A stretch of 64,000 bases of DNA from Holtiella tumoricola. GTDB lineage: Bacteria > Bacillota > Clostridia > Lachnospirales > Cellulosilyticaceae. Below the pieces are notes generated by a model. It ran no database searches and was not told where the DNA came from. It saw only the letters and a list, made by a program, of their open reading frames with translations. Of this stretch, positions 25,446 through 34,810 are shown one piece after another. Positions within the stretch are counted from its first letter, which is position 1, and the number at the start of each line of letters is the position of its first letter. Both the position numbers and the translations under genes were made by a program. Location of the stretch: the NCBI RefSeq assembly GCF_027857615.1, contig NZ_JAQIFT010000069.1:1-64000 (forward strand), written 5' to 3'.

Positions 25446-26160
25446 CTAAGTTACTCCATCGGATGACATAGCCATCTTTACGTCCCTTACCTGTCATGCC
25501 ATCTTTTAATACAAGGTCTTTCTTTTGATACCGTTTCTCTTTACCAGTCTCTGTTGGAAAGAGTCTCTCCTGCCTACACCATTCTTCAAGTATAGCCTGA
25601 TGTCTGCCTTTTCCAATTATTCCTAGCTCATTTACAAATATCCCATCTAAATATTGTTTATGGATTACAAGAACTCGTCCATCATATTTTTTTATATTCT
25701 TTTCATCATCAAAGATTACCCCTTGACTTTTACCATCTTCATATCCATTAGTTGTACGTTTTGGAAATGCATCTATATTATTTTCTACATACTCTTGAAG
25801 TACTTCATATGCTCTATTTGCTTCAGCTTCAATATCTTCGTTTCGAAGGTACTTATCGAGTGTTCCATCAAGGTCAATGACTTCAGTATCACAAACTCTT
25901 ATATATTCAATATAATCAATGACTTTTGCATATAACCCTTTATCCATGTATCCAAATGCTCTTAACTGATGGATAACCTCAGCTTCTTTAGTATATAGCT
26001 CATTAAGCTTATAGTATTTATATTTCCTACCCCTTAAGGTACTTGTTAATTTCACAATATATATATCTTCACTAATCACATAGCCAACTTCGATATCCCA
26101 AAGACCCTCTGTTGGATTAGAAGTTGAAAAAAATTTCTGACCTCGTATTATAGTTGCCAT
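25432..26160 (-). CDS. Unknown protein, translationally coupled to the adenine methyltransferase
   Basis: The 242-residue acidic protein has no family I can name. The frame begins MATIIRGQKFF and contains VIFDDEKNIKKYDGRVLVIHKQYLDGIFVNELGIIGKGRHQAILEEW and a C-terminal winged-helix-like end RYQKKDLVLKDGMTGKGRKDGYVIRWSN. Its stop lies 14 bp inside the methyltransferase gene, so the products are probably made in fixed ratio. It could be a recognition partner or primase/helicase accessory; neither is shown. Confidence 0.6.
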   Translation of the reverse strand: MATIIRGQKFFSTSNPTEGLWDIEVGYVISEDIYIVKLTSTLRGRKYKYYKLNELYTKEAEVIHQLRAFGYMDKGLYAKVIDYIEYIRVCDTEVIDLDGTLDKYLRNEDIEAEANRAYEVLQEYVENNIDAFPKRTTNGYEDGKSQGVIFDDEKNIKKYDGRVLVIHKQYLDGIFVNELGIIGKGRHQAILEEWCRQERLFPTETGKEKRYQKKDLVLKDGMTGKGRKDGYVIRWSNLDEGI

Positions 26161-26321
26161 CTAATCCCCCTTTATGCAATACTTTATGTTATAATTATTA
26201 TACTATAATTCAATCTAACTGCATAGTGTTGCCATGTTGCACATTTAAGCAAGTCACTCTCCTATTTAAAATCACCTTATTTTTCAAGGATTGTAGCACT
26301 TTTTTCAAATTTCTACACCCA

Positions 26322-26367
26322 TACATTGGTAGTGTAGAGGTCGCGGGTTCGATTCCCGCTAACAGCT
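26322..26367 (+). repeat. attR core (displaced native tRNA-Thr 3' end)
   Basis: Matches 7080-7125 at 45 of 46 positions. The A at 26362 makes the acceptor strand TAACAGC, a perfect partner for GCTGTTA at 7053-7059, so this is the original 3' end of the tRNA gene. Confidence 0.92.
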
Positions 26368-26370
26368 CTA

Positions 26371-26400
26371 AAAGCAACCTTCATTGTGAGGTTGCTTTTT
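26371..26400 (+). terminator. Original terminator of tRNA-Thr
   Basis: AAGCAACC (26372-26379) pairs with GGTTGCTT (26390-26397), followed by TTT. It stands right after the displaced tRNA end. Confidence 0.85.
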
Positions 26401-26428
26401 GTTTGCCTAGAATTAAATTTGACCAATT

Positions 26429-26476
26429 AAAGATAGCATCTATGAAATTCTACTGAATCTCATAGATGCTATTTTT
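26429..26476. terminator. Terminator at the sulfatase end
   Basis: ATAGCATCTATGA and TCATAGATGCTAT make a 13-bp perfect stem with A and T runs on the two sides; it touches the sulfatase stop codon at 26475. Confidence 0.85.
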
Positions 26477-27851
26477 ATTGGTAGTCAGGATTCTTAACAG
26501 GAATTTCTCCTTTTACATCTGCTAACCATTCTTTTAACTTAGCTAGTAATTTCTCTGCTATCGTTGGATATTCTTCTGCTAAGTCTGTTGTTTCACCTAT
26601 ATCACTTACTACATCAAATAACTCATAACTTTCACTCTCATAAAAATAAATCAATTTATATTTCCCATGTCTAACAGCAGAATATGGTCTTCCTCCTTGA
26701 TTTCCATAATGTGGATAGTGCCAAAAAATAGGTTTTTCTCTCTGCTTCTCTACACCTATTAATGTCTCATAAAAACTTTCTCCATCTACGTGCTGTTCTG
26801 GCATACTTTGTCCCCCTGCTACTTCCACGAGAGTTGGATAAAAGTCTGGACTACTTACTAATCTATGACTCACACTACTAGGAGACACTGTACCTTTCCA
26901 GCAGACAATAAGAGGTTCTCTGACACCTCCATCATACATCCACCCTTTCCCTTCACTTAAAGGTGCATTGCAAGTTGGTGATCCTTCTGCACTTGATAAC
27001 CCACCATTATCTGAGGTAAAAATAACTATCGTATCTTGTAAAATGCCTTCTTCCTCAAGTGTCTTCATAATTCTTCCAATATTCCAATCTAAGTTATAAA
27101 TCATAGCTGCATAAACAGGGTCAGATTGAAGAATCCTTCTGGTTACTTTTTCATTTTTCTTATGTTCACAAGGAAAATGTTCGCCTTCTATTAATGCTGG
27201 TTGATTATCTAGGCCTAATTTTTTAGCTTTATTCTTAAAATACTCAATATCATCATCTTTTGCTTGAATCGGTGTATGTACTGTATAATGCCACAAGTTA
27301 AGGAAAAATGGCTTGGTCTTATCTCTATTTCGGATTAAGTTAATACTTTCTTCTGTCAAACGATCTGTTAAGTATTCTCCTTCTGGCCCCTCTTCTAAGT
27401 TTTCTAATTGATATGGACTAAAATACCCATTATGTGGATGACCTTTATGGTTTCCTCCTATATTCACATCAAATCCATGCTTATCTGGATAGTAATCACT
27501 CGTCCCTAAATGCCATTTTCCTACATGCCAAGTTGCATATCCATGTTCTCTTAAGCTTGTTGCCAAACTTTTTTCTTCTAATGGTAAATGATCTACATAA
27601 GGAGCATCTATTAATTTCCCTTTTGCACTTGCTCCAATCCAATCTGTTACTTTTACCCTTGCTGGATATTTTCCACTCATAATACTGGCTCTTGTTGGTG
27701 AACACACAGGACAAGCCGCATAAGCATTATCAAATAACATACCTTGTTTAGCAAGTTCATCTATATAAGGTGTTTCGTAATATGTACTTCCGTAACAGGC
27801 TAAGTCCCTCCATCCCATATCATCAATCAATATATATACGATATTGGTCAT
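26475..27851 (-). CDS. Sulfatase of the arylsulfatase family (Cys type)
   Basis: The ATG at 27851 (GGAGGAG site upstream) gives 458 residues with no signal peptide. MTNIVYILIDDMGWRD carries the metal-binding Asp pair. The signature CSPTRASIMSGKYPAR, near residues 50-65, has Cys in the position changed to formylglycine, so the enzyme needs a maturase (anSME in anaerobes; not in this window). WHVGKWHLG and IVIFTSDNGG are further family motifs. It removes sulfate from a carbohydrate or aryl substrate, and would act on imported sulfated glycans since it appears cytoplasmic. Confidence 0.92.
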   Translation of the reverse strand: MTNIVYILIDDMGWRDLACYGSTYYETPYIDELAKQGMLFDNAYAACPVCSPTRASIMSGKYPARVKVTDWIGASAKGKLIDAPYVDHLPLEEKSLATSLREHGYATWHVGKWHLGTSDYYPDKHGFDVNIGGNHKGHPHNGYFSPYQLENLEEGPEGEYLTDRLTEESINLIRNRDKTKPFFLNLWHYTVHTPIQAKDDDIEYFKNKAKKLGLDNQPALIEGEHFPCEHKKNEKVTRRILQSDPVYAAMIYNLDWNIGRIMKTLEEEGILQDTIVIFTSDNGGLSSAEGSPTCNAPLSEGKGWMYDGGVREPLIVCWKGTVSPSSVSHRLVSSPDFYPTLVEVAGGQSMPEQHVDGESFYETLIGVEKQREKPIFWHYPHYGNQGGRPYSAVRHGKYKLIYFYESESYELFDVVSDIGETTDLAEEYPTIAEKLLAKLKEWLADVKGEIPVKNPDYQ

Positions 27852-27967
27852 TGCTTCTCCTCCATATAAATATAGTAATATTTTATACACTTTTATATTT
27901 TAAATTATATTATTCTATTTATAAAGTACCGTTATAATAAATTTTATTATAATTTTCTATTAAAAAT

Positions 27968-28002
27968 AGCACTTCCTAAATGTCTTATACTTAGGAAGTG
28001 CT
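27968..28002 (-). terminator. Terminator of the CZB chemoreceptor gene
   Basis: AGCACTTCCTAA and TTAGGAAGTGCT form a perfect 12-bp stem, 11 bp after the stop codon on the minus strand. Confidence 0.85.
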
Positions 28003-28012
28003 CTCTATGACC

Positions 28013-29485
28013 TTAGACTACTTTTAACTCAAAAATTCTTTCATCCTGTTGACTTAATTGATAGGATTTCTCTTTTATTTCCTTTAAGCGATTGACAATA
28101 ATATAAGATTCTTCTTTAGTCTTTTCAAAAAGTTCTTTGGCTTTATCTATATTATGTTGTTCAATACATTCCATAATACTATGTCCGTGTTTATGAAGTG
28201 ATTGGTGAACAGCATCAATACTTTCCCATTCTTTTTTAATAAGTGGATGCTCTACTTCTATTCCATGATAGAAGTGTCCAAATGCACATTTCATTCCATC
28301 GGTTTGAATAGCTTTTGTTTGTCCATTTATAACCATTTGTTCTAGCTTTTTAATCCAGCCTTGATGGGCAATAATGGCTTTATCAATATTCTCAATAAAG
28401 CTTTCATTTGTAATTGGATGGGTTCCATTATTCATGATAAGCAGGAATTCCCTAATCGTCTCAAATAAGCTATCATCTATGTTTCTAATTTGCTTTGCAT
28501 AAGTACTTGCATCTTCAGCCTCCTTAGATACCACTTGAGACATGCTTGTAATATACTCCGTTTCTGTTGCTACCGTTCCCATCGCTTCTACAATCTCTTG
28601 ACTTGCACTATTAATCTCTTGCATTGTACTTGAAAGGCCTTGTATACTGTCAACAGCTTTTATAAGATCACCTACACTTACTTCAAAAATTTCATTAACT
28701 ACATCTATCTTTTTCCCAATATCCTCAATTGAAGTAATAGTTGTATGGACACTTTTAATGCCTTCTTGTGTAGCATCTTTCATATGATTGGTGAAATTTT
28801 CCATATTACTCAGCTTAGTTTTTGTATCTTCTGCTAGCTTTCTAATCTCTTCTGCTACCACTGCAAAGCCTCTTCCCTGCTCTCCTGCTCTTGCAGCTTC
28901 TATACTTGCATTAAGCGCTAGCAAGTTGGTTTGCTCCGCAACACCTCTTACTCCTTCTACGATATTTTGCACATTTTTAGTCATCTCTTCTAGCGTGCTA
29001 ATTTTATCTTCCATAATCGTAGCATTGTCAGAAACAACATCTTTTAATTTTGCTATTTCCTCTAACTGTTTTACACTTTCTTCATTTACATTTTTTAAAT
29101 TTACTGCTTTAGCTGTAATTTCTTCTAATACCCCCGTACTTTGGTCAAGTGCCATAGATGCTTCATTGACACTCGCTGTAGTTTCCTCCACTACTCCCAT
29201 GTAAAAAGTACTTGACCCTGCTAATTCATTTGCAACTTTTTTAAGATTATCTGAAGTAAACCCCATATTTACATCAAATTCACTTAACTTGGCAGCCTGT
29301 TCAATAAGCCCTAGTATCTTTTCTTGATTAATATGATTATTACTAAGAAGTACTTCTAGTAATTCCATAATCAATTTATTCTTGGGATACTTAAGTTTAG
29401 GTTGTTCTATCTGTTCACCTTCTAAAGTTTTTTTCACATAATCATATACTTTATCTACTTCTTCATGTCTTCTTATAGCCAGCAT
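28013..29485 (-). CDS. Soluble chemoreceptor with C-terminal zinc-binding CZB domain
   Basis: The 490-residue protein has no membrane segment. The methyl-accepting signalling domain (about 80-340) has the hairpin tip GVAEQTNLLALNASIEAARAGEQGRGFAVVAEEIRKLA. The C-terminal part is a CZB domain with the ligand pattern His in AIIAHQGWIKKL, Cys in KCAFGHFYHG and two His in AVHQSLHKHG, then a HEH-like tail. CZB domains bind zinc and sense its state or oxidants such as HOCl, in known cases. It would feed CheA in the cytoplasm. It has its own ribosome site and terminator and is about 200 bp from the operon upstream. Confidence 0.88.
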   Translation of the reverse strand: MLAIRRHEEVDKVYDYVKKTLEGEQIEQPKLKYPKNKLIMELLEVLLSNNHINQEKILGLIEQAAKLSEFDVNMGFTSDNLKKVANELAGSSTFYMGVVEETTASVNEASMALDQSTGVLEEITAKAVNLKNVNEESVKQLEEIAKLKDVVSDNATIMEDKISTLEEMTKNVQNIVEGVRGVAEQTNLLALNASIEAARAGEQGRGFAVVAEEIRKLAEDTKTKLSNMENFTNHMKDATQEGIKSVHTTITSIEDIGKKIDVVNEIFEVSVGDLIKAVDSIQGLSSTMQEINSASQEIVEAMGTVATETEYITSMSQVVSKEAEDASTYAKQIRNIDDSLFETIREFLLIMNNGTHPITNESFIENIDKAIIAHQGWIKKLEQMVINGQTKAIQTDGMKCAFGHFYHGIEVEHPLIKKEWESIDAVHQSLHKHGHSIMECIEQHNIDKAKELFEKTKEESYIIVNRLKEIKEKSYQLSQQDERIFELKVV

Positions 29486-29685
29486 TATTCGTCTCCTTTT
29501 TTCTATCTCTCTTAATCGACATAGAAATTTTATATTATATTTATAATACTACACTATATATTTAAATATAAGTATATTTAAGTAAACTCTTTTTATATTA
29601 TCAGTAATTATTTAATATGTATTCTTAAAATTATTTGTTTATAAACCTTTACTCTAATATTCTTTATGCCTTTTCATTAAGTCCT

Positions 29686-31023
29686 TTATTTTCTTAGATT
29701 AAAATACTTAAGAATGTCTTGAAGATGCTTCGCCTCTTCCGTTAACATTTCACTAATAGCCGCTCCTTCTTGCGCAGCCCCACTATTTCTTTCCGTAATA
29801 TTTGTTAACTGCTTTGTTCCTTCCGCAAGTTCATTCATAGTCTTTCTTTCTTGCTTACTACTTTCTATTTGGCTATTAATAACTATTTCTACTTCACCTA
29901 TGACTTGTAATATTTCATCAAAAGATATCGCTGTATACTCTGCTATTTTTTTATTATCATATACCTTCTCTACATTGCTTTGAACGATTTTTTCTACTTC
30001 ACTTACTATTTCTATGGTTCTATTCGCAAGCTCTCTTATCTCACTCGCTACTACAGCAAATCCTCTTCCTGACTCTCCCGCTCTTGCCGCTTCAATAGCT
30101 GCATTTAAAGCTAACAAATTCGTCTGGCTTGCTATTTCATCAATACTCTTAACAACTGAAACAATAGCTTGACTTGAATGTGTTACTGCCTCCGTGGATT
30201 CCTTCATATTATTAATTAAATGTTTTCCTTGATTCGCCTTTAATCCTACTTGTTCTATAACCCCTATCTCTTTTTGAACACATGCAACATTTTGAGTAAT
30301 CATTTGCATCATTTCTTCTATGGATGAAGCAAACTCTTGTATAATACTTGTTTGCTCTGTAGCTGCCTCAGCAACCTCTCCAGCTCCACTTGCTACGGTC
30401 TCTGAACTAATCGTTAATTGTGTTGCCATTTCTTCTATAGGTTTGATATTAATGGATATGTTTTCTATAAACTTCTCTATAGATATTTTTATACTTCTAA
30501 AATCTCCTGTAAAAGTATCTGAAACCATTATATTAAAGTTTCCTTTTGCCATCTCTCCCATTAACATGTCTATTTCTTTGATTTGGCACCCTAATATTTT
30601 AATTACTTGTCTTAAGTGAGTTGTTAATTCTCCTAATTCATCTTTCCCATCATACTCAATGGTTGTATTAAGATTCCCTTCTGAAAGCCCTTTTAAATCA
30701 TCCTTTATTTGTTGAATGGGTCTTAAAATACTTTTTCTCATTTTTCTTGATAAAACCCACACAATACCTACAGCAGTACAAAACATTAACGCCGCTATAA
30801 CCACTGTTAAATTGGCAATAGAAATTTCTTGTTCCATACTGCTTCGAATGGCTTCAATTTGTATTGGGCTTAAACCCACTTCTAGTATCTCTATAATTTT
30901 TAATAAATCACTCTTTAACAAATTAATTCCTAATACTAAAGTAAGTACACATAAAAGTGATAATCCACCTATTGATAAAATAACAGTAATCCACTTCTTT
31001 GATATTGACATATTATTAAACAT
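29686..31023 (-). CDS. Membrane chemoreceptor without a large sensor domain
   Basis: The 445-residue protein has a membrane segment at about 12-33, only about 40 residues outside, a second one at about 75-94 (NLTVVIAALMFCTAVGIVWVL), a HAMP domain (SILRPIQQIKDDLKGLSEGNLNT), and a signalling domain with the tip IASQTNLLALNAAIEAARAGESGRGFAVVASEIREL. The lack of a real sensor domain outside suggests that it senses through the membrane or HAMP, or through the neighbours. It is the last gene of a six-gene operon, starting 3 bp after cheV. Confidence 0.88.
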   Translation of the reverse strand: MFNNMSISKKWITVILSIGGLSLLCVLTLVLGINLLKSDLLKIIEILEVGLSPIQIEAIRSSMEQEISIANLTVVIAALMFCTAVGIVWVLSRKMRKSILRPIQQIKDDLKGLSEGNLNTTIEYDGKDELGELTTHLRQVIKILGCQIKEIDMLMGEMAKGNFNIMVSDTFTGDFRSIKISIEKFIENISINIKPIEEMATQLTISSETVASGAGEVAEAATEQTSIIQEFASSIEEMMQMITQNVACVQKEIGVIEQVGLKANQGKHLINNMKESTEAVTHSSQAIVSVVKSIDEIASQTNLLALNAAIEAARAGESGRGFAVVASEIRELANRTIEIVSEVEKIVQSNVEKVYDNKKIAEYTAISFDEILQVIGEVEIVINSQIESSKQERKTMNELAEGTKQLTNITERNSGAAQEGAAISEMLTEEAKHLQDILKYFNLRK

Positions 31024-31026
31024 ATT

Positions 31027-31923
31027 TTATCTCCCCATTAATCTATTGATTTCTTCTACCAATACCTTTATTGAAGGTTTACTAATTTGAGAATCGGCGC
31101 CTACCTCCATCCCTTTATGTTTTAATTCCTCTGTAATTAAAGAAGAAAAGAGAATGACCTTTAGCCTTTGGAGCGTCTCATCACTTTTTATCCATTTTGT
31201 TAAACTATATCCATCTAAAACAGGCATCTCTATATCTGAAATAAGCAAATCTATCTTTTTATAAAACTCTTGTCCATATTGATTCTTTAATTCGTAAATA
31301 TAGTCTTTAGCTTCTTGCCCATTATTGAAAATTTTTATATTTCTAAAACCAGCCTCTTCAAGCGTACATCTTAACATCTCACATATAGCTTTAGAGTCTT
31401 CTGCCAAAACAATTTTTATATTTTTTAACCTATGATTTTTCTGTACTTTTTGCCCTTGTGCCTCATAGCCTTTTCCAATCTTTGCGCCTATTGCAATACT
31501 CTCAAAATCCAACATCACAGTAACATGTCCATCACTTAAAATTGTACCTATAGTTAAATTTTTTTCTGAGATTTGTTCTATTGGATTGATATCTTTCCAT
31601 GATATTCTTTTAATTTGCTCCACATAATCTACTAAAAATATAACTTGGGTTCCATTAAATTCACATAATAGTCCTAGTGCATGTTGATATTGTTCCCTTG
31701 GCTTACTACATAAAAGTTGCTGGAGGTCAATCACTACACTTACTTTCCCCCTTACATGAGCTAAACCGGCTATTTCCTCCGAAGCTTTAGGTACTTTTAT
31801 AACTTCATTTATAGGAATGATTTCTCTTACTTTCAAAACATTTATGCCATAAAACTGTCCATTTATCATAAACTCTATAATTTCAAGTTCACCATTTCCT
31901 ACCTTTAATAAAATTTCACTCAT
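31027..31923 (-). CDS. cheV: CheV: CheW coupling domain plus receiver domain
   Basis: The 298-residue protein joins a CheW-like domain (about 10-150; EFMINGQFYGINVLKVREII, AGLAHVRGKVSVVIDLQQLL) to a receiver domain (about 170-295; IVLAEDSKAICEML, then the phosphorylated Asp in LLISDIEMPVLDGYSL, and the conserved Lys in QISKPSIK). CheV couples receptors to CheA and its phosphorylation helps adaptation. It is sandwiched between hemerythrin and a chemoreceptor gene. Confidence 0.92.
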   Translation of the reverse strand: MSEILLKVGNGELEIIEFMINGQFYGINVLKVREIIPINEVIKVPKASEEIAGLAHVRGKVSVVIDLQQLLCSKPREQYQHALGLLCEFNGTQVIFLVDYVEQIKRISWKDINPIEQISEKNLTIGTILSDGHVTVMLDFESIAIGAKIGKGYEAQGQKVQKNHRLKNIKIVLAEDSKAICEMLRCTLEEAGFRNIKIFNNGQEAKDYIYELKNQYGQEFYKKIDLLISDIEMPVLDGYSLTKWIKSDETLQRLKVILFSSLITEELKHKGMEVGADSQISKPSIKVLVEEINRLMGR

Positions 31924-31939
31924 AGCACTTCCTCCATAT

Positions 31940-32350
31940 TTAGTTAAAACCTTTCATAACTTTCATATCTTCAATAAGTATATGATTAAGTACCCATTCT
32001 TGAAGAATAATATTTAAATATTTAATGCCTTCTTGTTGATCTTCTACTAATTTTATACAGTTAATCTTATTTATTTTTTCTATCAAGTCATCATGTAATG
32101 CTTTATGCTCTTTTAGAGCTTCTTTGTTGATTTGCTCAATAACCGCTTCCTCTGTATGAAAATGATAGGTAATATACTCTCTCACCTCACATAGATACTT
32201 CAATACTTCCTGCTCACTTATTTGCCCTGTCCTCGTTAAAATAAGTTGTTCTAGATCTCTTCCTATTCTAAATAATTCTTTATGCTGCTCATCTATTTCA
32301 TTTATCCCTACACTAATACGATTGTCCCAATTAAATTTAAAATCTAGCAT
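31940..32350 (-). CDS. Bacteriohemerythrin
   Basis: The 136-residue protein is a single hemerythrin domain. The di-iron ligands are visible in order: His in EIDEQHKELF, His and Glu in YHFHTEEAVI, His in HKALHDDL, and His plus Asp in LNHILIEDM. It binds oxygen at a non-heme di-iron site. In the middle of a chemotaxis operon of an anaerobe, a role in oxygen sensing or in delivering oxygen to a sensor is likely (inference). Confidence 0.92.
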   Translation of the reverse strand: MLDFKFNWDNRISVGINEIDEQHKELFRIGRDLEQLILTRTGQISEQEVLKYLCEVREYITYHFHTEEAVIEQINKEALKEHKALHDDLIEKINKINCIKLVEDQQEGIKYLNIILQEWVLNHILIEDMKVMKGFN

Positions 32351-32437
32351 AACATTACTTCCTTTTATAGTTTAATAATTAAGAAATTAGATAACAAAGT
32401 GCATATTGCATCTTATTATCTAATTCTCATAAGCATT

Positions 32438-34759
32438 TTACAATTTATAACTACTAATAAAACTTTCTAATTGATCTGTATCAATCTTAATACTATTTGA
32501 TGTTACATCCATTATTTCTGCTACTTGCTTAATATTTTCTGCATTCTTTGTGATATTTTCTGCATACTCTAGTTGTTTTTTAGAAATTTCATATATTTCT
32601 TCGATATTTATTTCTACTGAGGTATTTTTTTCTTGAATACTATAACCTGTATCATAAACACTGTTTGCATTATCACTTACAATTTTTATTAATTCTTTTA
32701 TCTTTTTAAATAACTCAATCATTATTTTACTGTTATATTCTTGTAGCTCTATTTGAGTACCTAAGTTCTCTTTTGTTCTACTGATTACTTCAATATTTTC
32801 AGTAATTAAGTCTGTCTTTTCCACGATTTCACTTAATATAGTTTCCGTCGCACTAGCCAATTTGCTTATTTCTTTTGCCAGTACAACAAAACCTTTCCCA
32901 CTTTCTCCTGCTCTTGCAGCTTCAATGGTTGTATTAAGCGCTAGGATATTCGTTGTAGCTGCTATATTTTTTATTGCTCCAACTAATTCGCCTACTTTTT
33001 CTACATTATAATTAGTGGTTATAACGGATTCTTCTAAATCTCTAAAGGAACTAGAAGTTTCTTGCATAATCTCTTCAAGCTTCGTTAATTCTCTTTCTCC
33101 AACCAAAGTCATTTCTGTTACTTGATCTGTACTTTGTGTTACTTCTTTCACGTTATCTTTAATATGTAGTAAATGCATCTTAAACTCATTTAAGTTACCT
33201 ATGATGCTCTGAATATTCCTTACTTGATTATTTGCTCCCTCTAAAGAATCAACAAGTTCTTTATCAATATCTTGAATATTTACATTAAGCTCTTGTGAGT
33301 ACTTTGTAAGCACTAACGCTTGATTAATACGTTCTTTCATTTGATATCTTATATCACGTATTACTTTAACTAATCCTTTTTGAGTATGTGTAATTGCTCT
33401 TGCCATTACCCCAACATCATCTGTTCGCTTTAAGTAGCGATCATCTATCTCATCTGATAAATCCCCATTTATAATCTTATCTGAGAACTCTGCAATCTGA
33501 TTATTTCTTTTATATTTTGTGGCTTCATGTAGCTTTACGAAAGGCGCATAAATTATTACTCCAACTATGATATTAATAAACTGTAAAATAGCTCCTGCAA
33601 ACGAACCTGTAATCACTACACCACTAATAAATACAGGTGATGTCCAGTGGCTATTCGCCGTAACAATTGGAACTAATTCCATACTTGTTGCTAGATAAGA
33701 AATAATATTTAATACAATAGGTACACCTATAAATGGAATTAAAAAGATAGGATTAAGCACAATAGGCAGCCCTAACACAAGTAATTCATTTACATTAAAT
33801 AGCCCCATAATAATCGCTAGTGTAGCTATACGACGAGTATGCTTTTTCTTGCTAAAAATTAGCATAGCAATTGCTAGACACAAAGTTGCTCCCGATCCTC
33901 CTAAATACACAAAGAAATCAAAAAACGGTTGATTAAAGATTTCTGTTGCAATACCCCCATTAGCTATAGCCATTACATTCGCTTCAATATTAGGAACAAA
34001 TATATTATTATTAAGTCCCTCTGTAACAGCTGATCCATGGATTCCAAAGAACCATGCCACTTGGTTAAGTAATATGTATATGATGGATGTTAATAGCCCG
34101 TTTCCTAGGTTATTAAATGGCATTTGTATCATACTATAGAAGAAATTATAAATGTCTCGAGTATTAAATATTAACATAAAAATTTGACGTGTTGTCGCTA
34201 CAATAATAATAGTAAGCAACGCTGGTACAATAACTTCAAATGCTTTTCTACTGTTATCACTTACCTCACCTACTGGAATACGTATTCTTAATTTTTCTTT
34301 TCTATAGAAATAAGCAAATAGATTGGTTATAACAATAGCTATCAAGATAGCCATACACATCCCTTTTGTACCTAAATCCTTATAATCTGCGCTCCCCTCT
34401 ATTGTTGGCTCTAGTAAAATAAATAAGGTAACAATGGCTATTAGAATAGCTGTAGATTGGGGTACCCCTTTATGATCTGCTACTTTGTTCGTTAAACTAA
34501 TCAATAACAGAATGGATAATATGCCAAATGTCCCTTGCCATATCATGCCACCATAACTCTTCCATCCTTCTCCAAATAGTTCTATCATTAAATTCTGATA
34601 CGCATCTATAGGTAAATTGTTCATTATAGTAAAAAATGAACCTATAAGTACCAATGGAATTAATTCAATGAAAGCTTCTTTGATCATCATAAGATATTTC
34701 TTTTCACTCATTTTATTTTGTATATTTAGAACGTGCATTTTTACAACTTGTTTATTCAT
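32438..34759 (-). CDS. PTS EIIC-chemoreceptor fusion protein
   Basis: The ATG at 34759 (AGGGAGAAACAA upstream) gives 773 residues; the ATG at 34786 has no ribosome site. Residues about 20-410 are a complete EIIC membrane domain of the cellobiose/lactose (CelB/ChbC) PTS family: about ten hydrophobic segments, the FFGIHGSAV loop with His241, and FNVNELLVLGLPIVLNP with Glu325, the pair that handles the sugar in EIIC. No EIIA or EIIB part is present. A HAMP-like linker (GDLSDEIDDRYLKRTDDVGVMARA, about 431-454) leads into a chemoreceptor signalling domain (about 480-773) with tip ATTNILALNTTIEAARAGESGKGF. It probably reports sugar binding or transport to CheA. Confidence 0.9.
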   Translation of the reverse strand: MNKQVVKMHVLNIQNKMSEKKYLMMIKEAFIELIPLVLIGSFFTIMNNLPIDAYQNLMIELFGEGWKSYGGMIWQGTFGILSILLLISLTNKVADHKGVPQSTAILIAIVTLFILLEPTIEGSADYKDLGTKGMCMAILIAIVITNLFAYFYRKEKLRIRIPVGEVSDNSRKAFEVIVPALLTIIIVATTRQIFMLIFNTRDIYNFFYSMIQMPFNNLGNGLLTSIIYILLNQVAWFFGIHGSAVTEGLNNNIFVPNIEANVMAIANGGIATEIFNQPFFDFFVYLGGSGATLCLAIAMLIFSKKKHTRRIATLAIIMGLFNVNELLVLGLPIVLNPIFLIPFIGVPIVLNIISYLATSMELVPIVTANSHWTSPVFISGVVITGSFAGAILQFINIIVGVIIYAPFVKLHEATKYKRNNQIAEFSDKIINGDLSDEIDDRYLKRTDDVGVMARAITHTQKGLVKVIRDIRYQMKERINQALVLTKYSQELNVNIQDIDKELVDSLEGANNQVRNIQSIIGNLNEFKMHLLHIKDNVKEVTQSTDQVTEMTLVGERELTKLEEIMQETSSSFRDLEESVITTNYNVEKVGELVGAIKNIAATTNILALNTTIEAARAGESGKGFVVLAKEISKLASATETILSEIVEKTDLITENIEVISRTKENLGTQIELQEYNSKIMIELFKKIKELIKIVSDNANSVYDTGYSIQEKNTSVEINIEEIYEISKKQLEYAENITKNAENIKQVAEIMDVTSNSIKIDTDQLESFISSYKL

Positions 34760-34810
34760 TTGTTTCTCCCTATATTTAGATTCCATTTACTTATCAGTTA
34801 TTTTGTTGTA

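Larger units (their letters stand above)
7080..26367. mobile_element. 19.3-kb tRNA-Thr-integrated genomic island
   Basis: The island is bounded by a 46-bp direct repeat at the tRNA 3' half and carries a tyrosine integrase (16838-18343), a serine recombinase, phage-like repressors, a restriction-modification system and many unknown small genes. It has no capsid, terminase, relaxase or type IV secretion gene. It is therefore either a satellite or mobilisable island that uses helper functions, or a decayed element. The integrase lies in the middle of the island rather than next to an end, which is unusual and fits later insertion of cargo between the left end and the integrase. Confidence 0.88.

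Noticed and set aside
29486..29560. Sigma-D (motility) promoter before the CZB chemoreceptor
   Set aside because: TAAA and CGAT-like parts are present but their distances do not fit the known 14-16 bp spacing.
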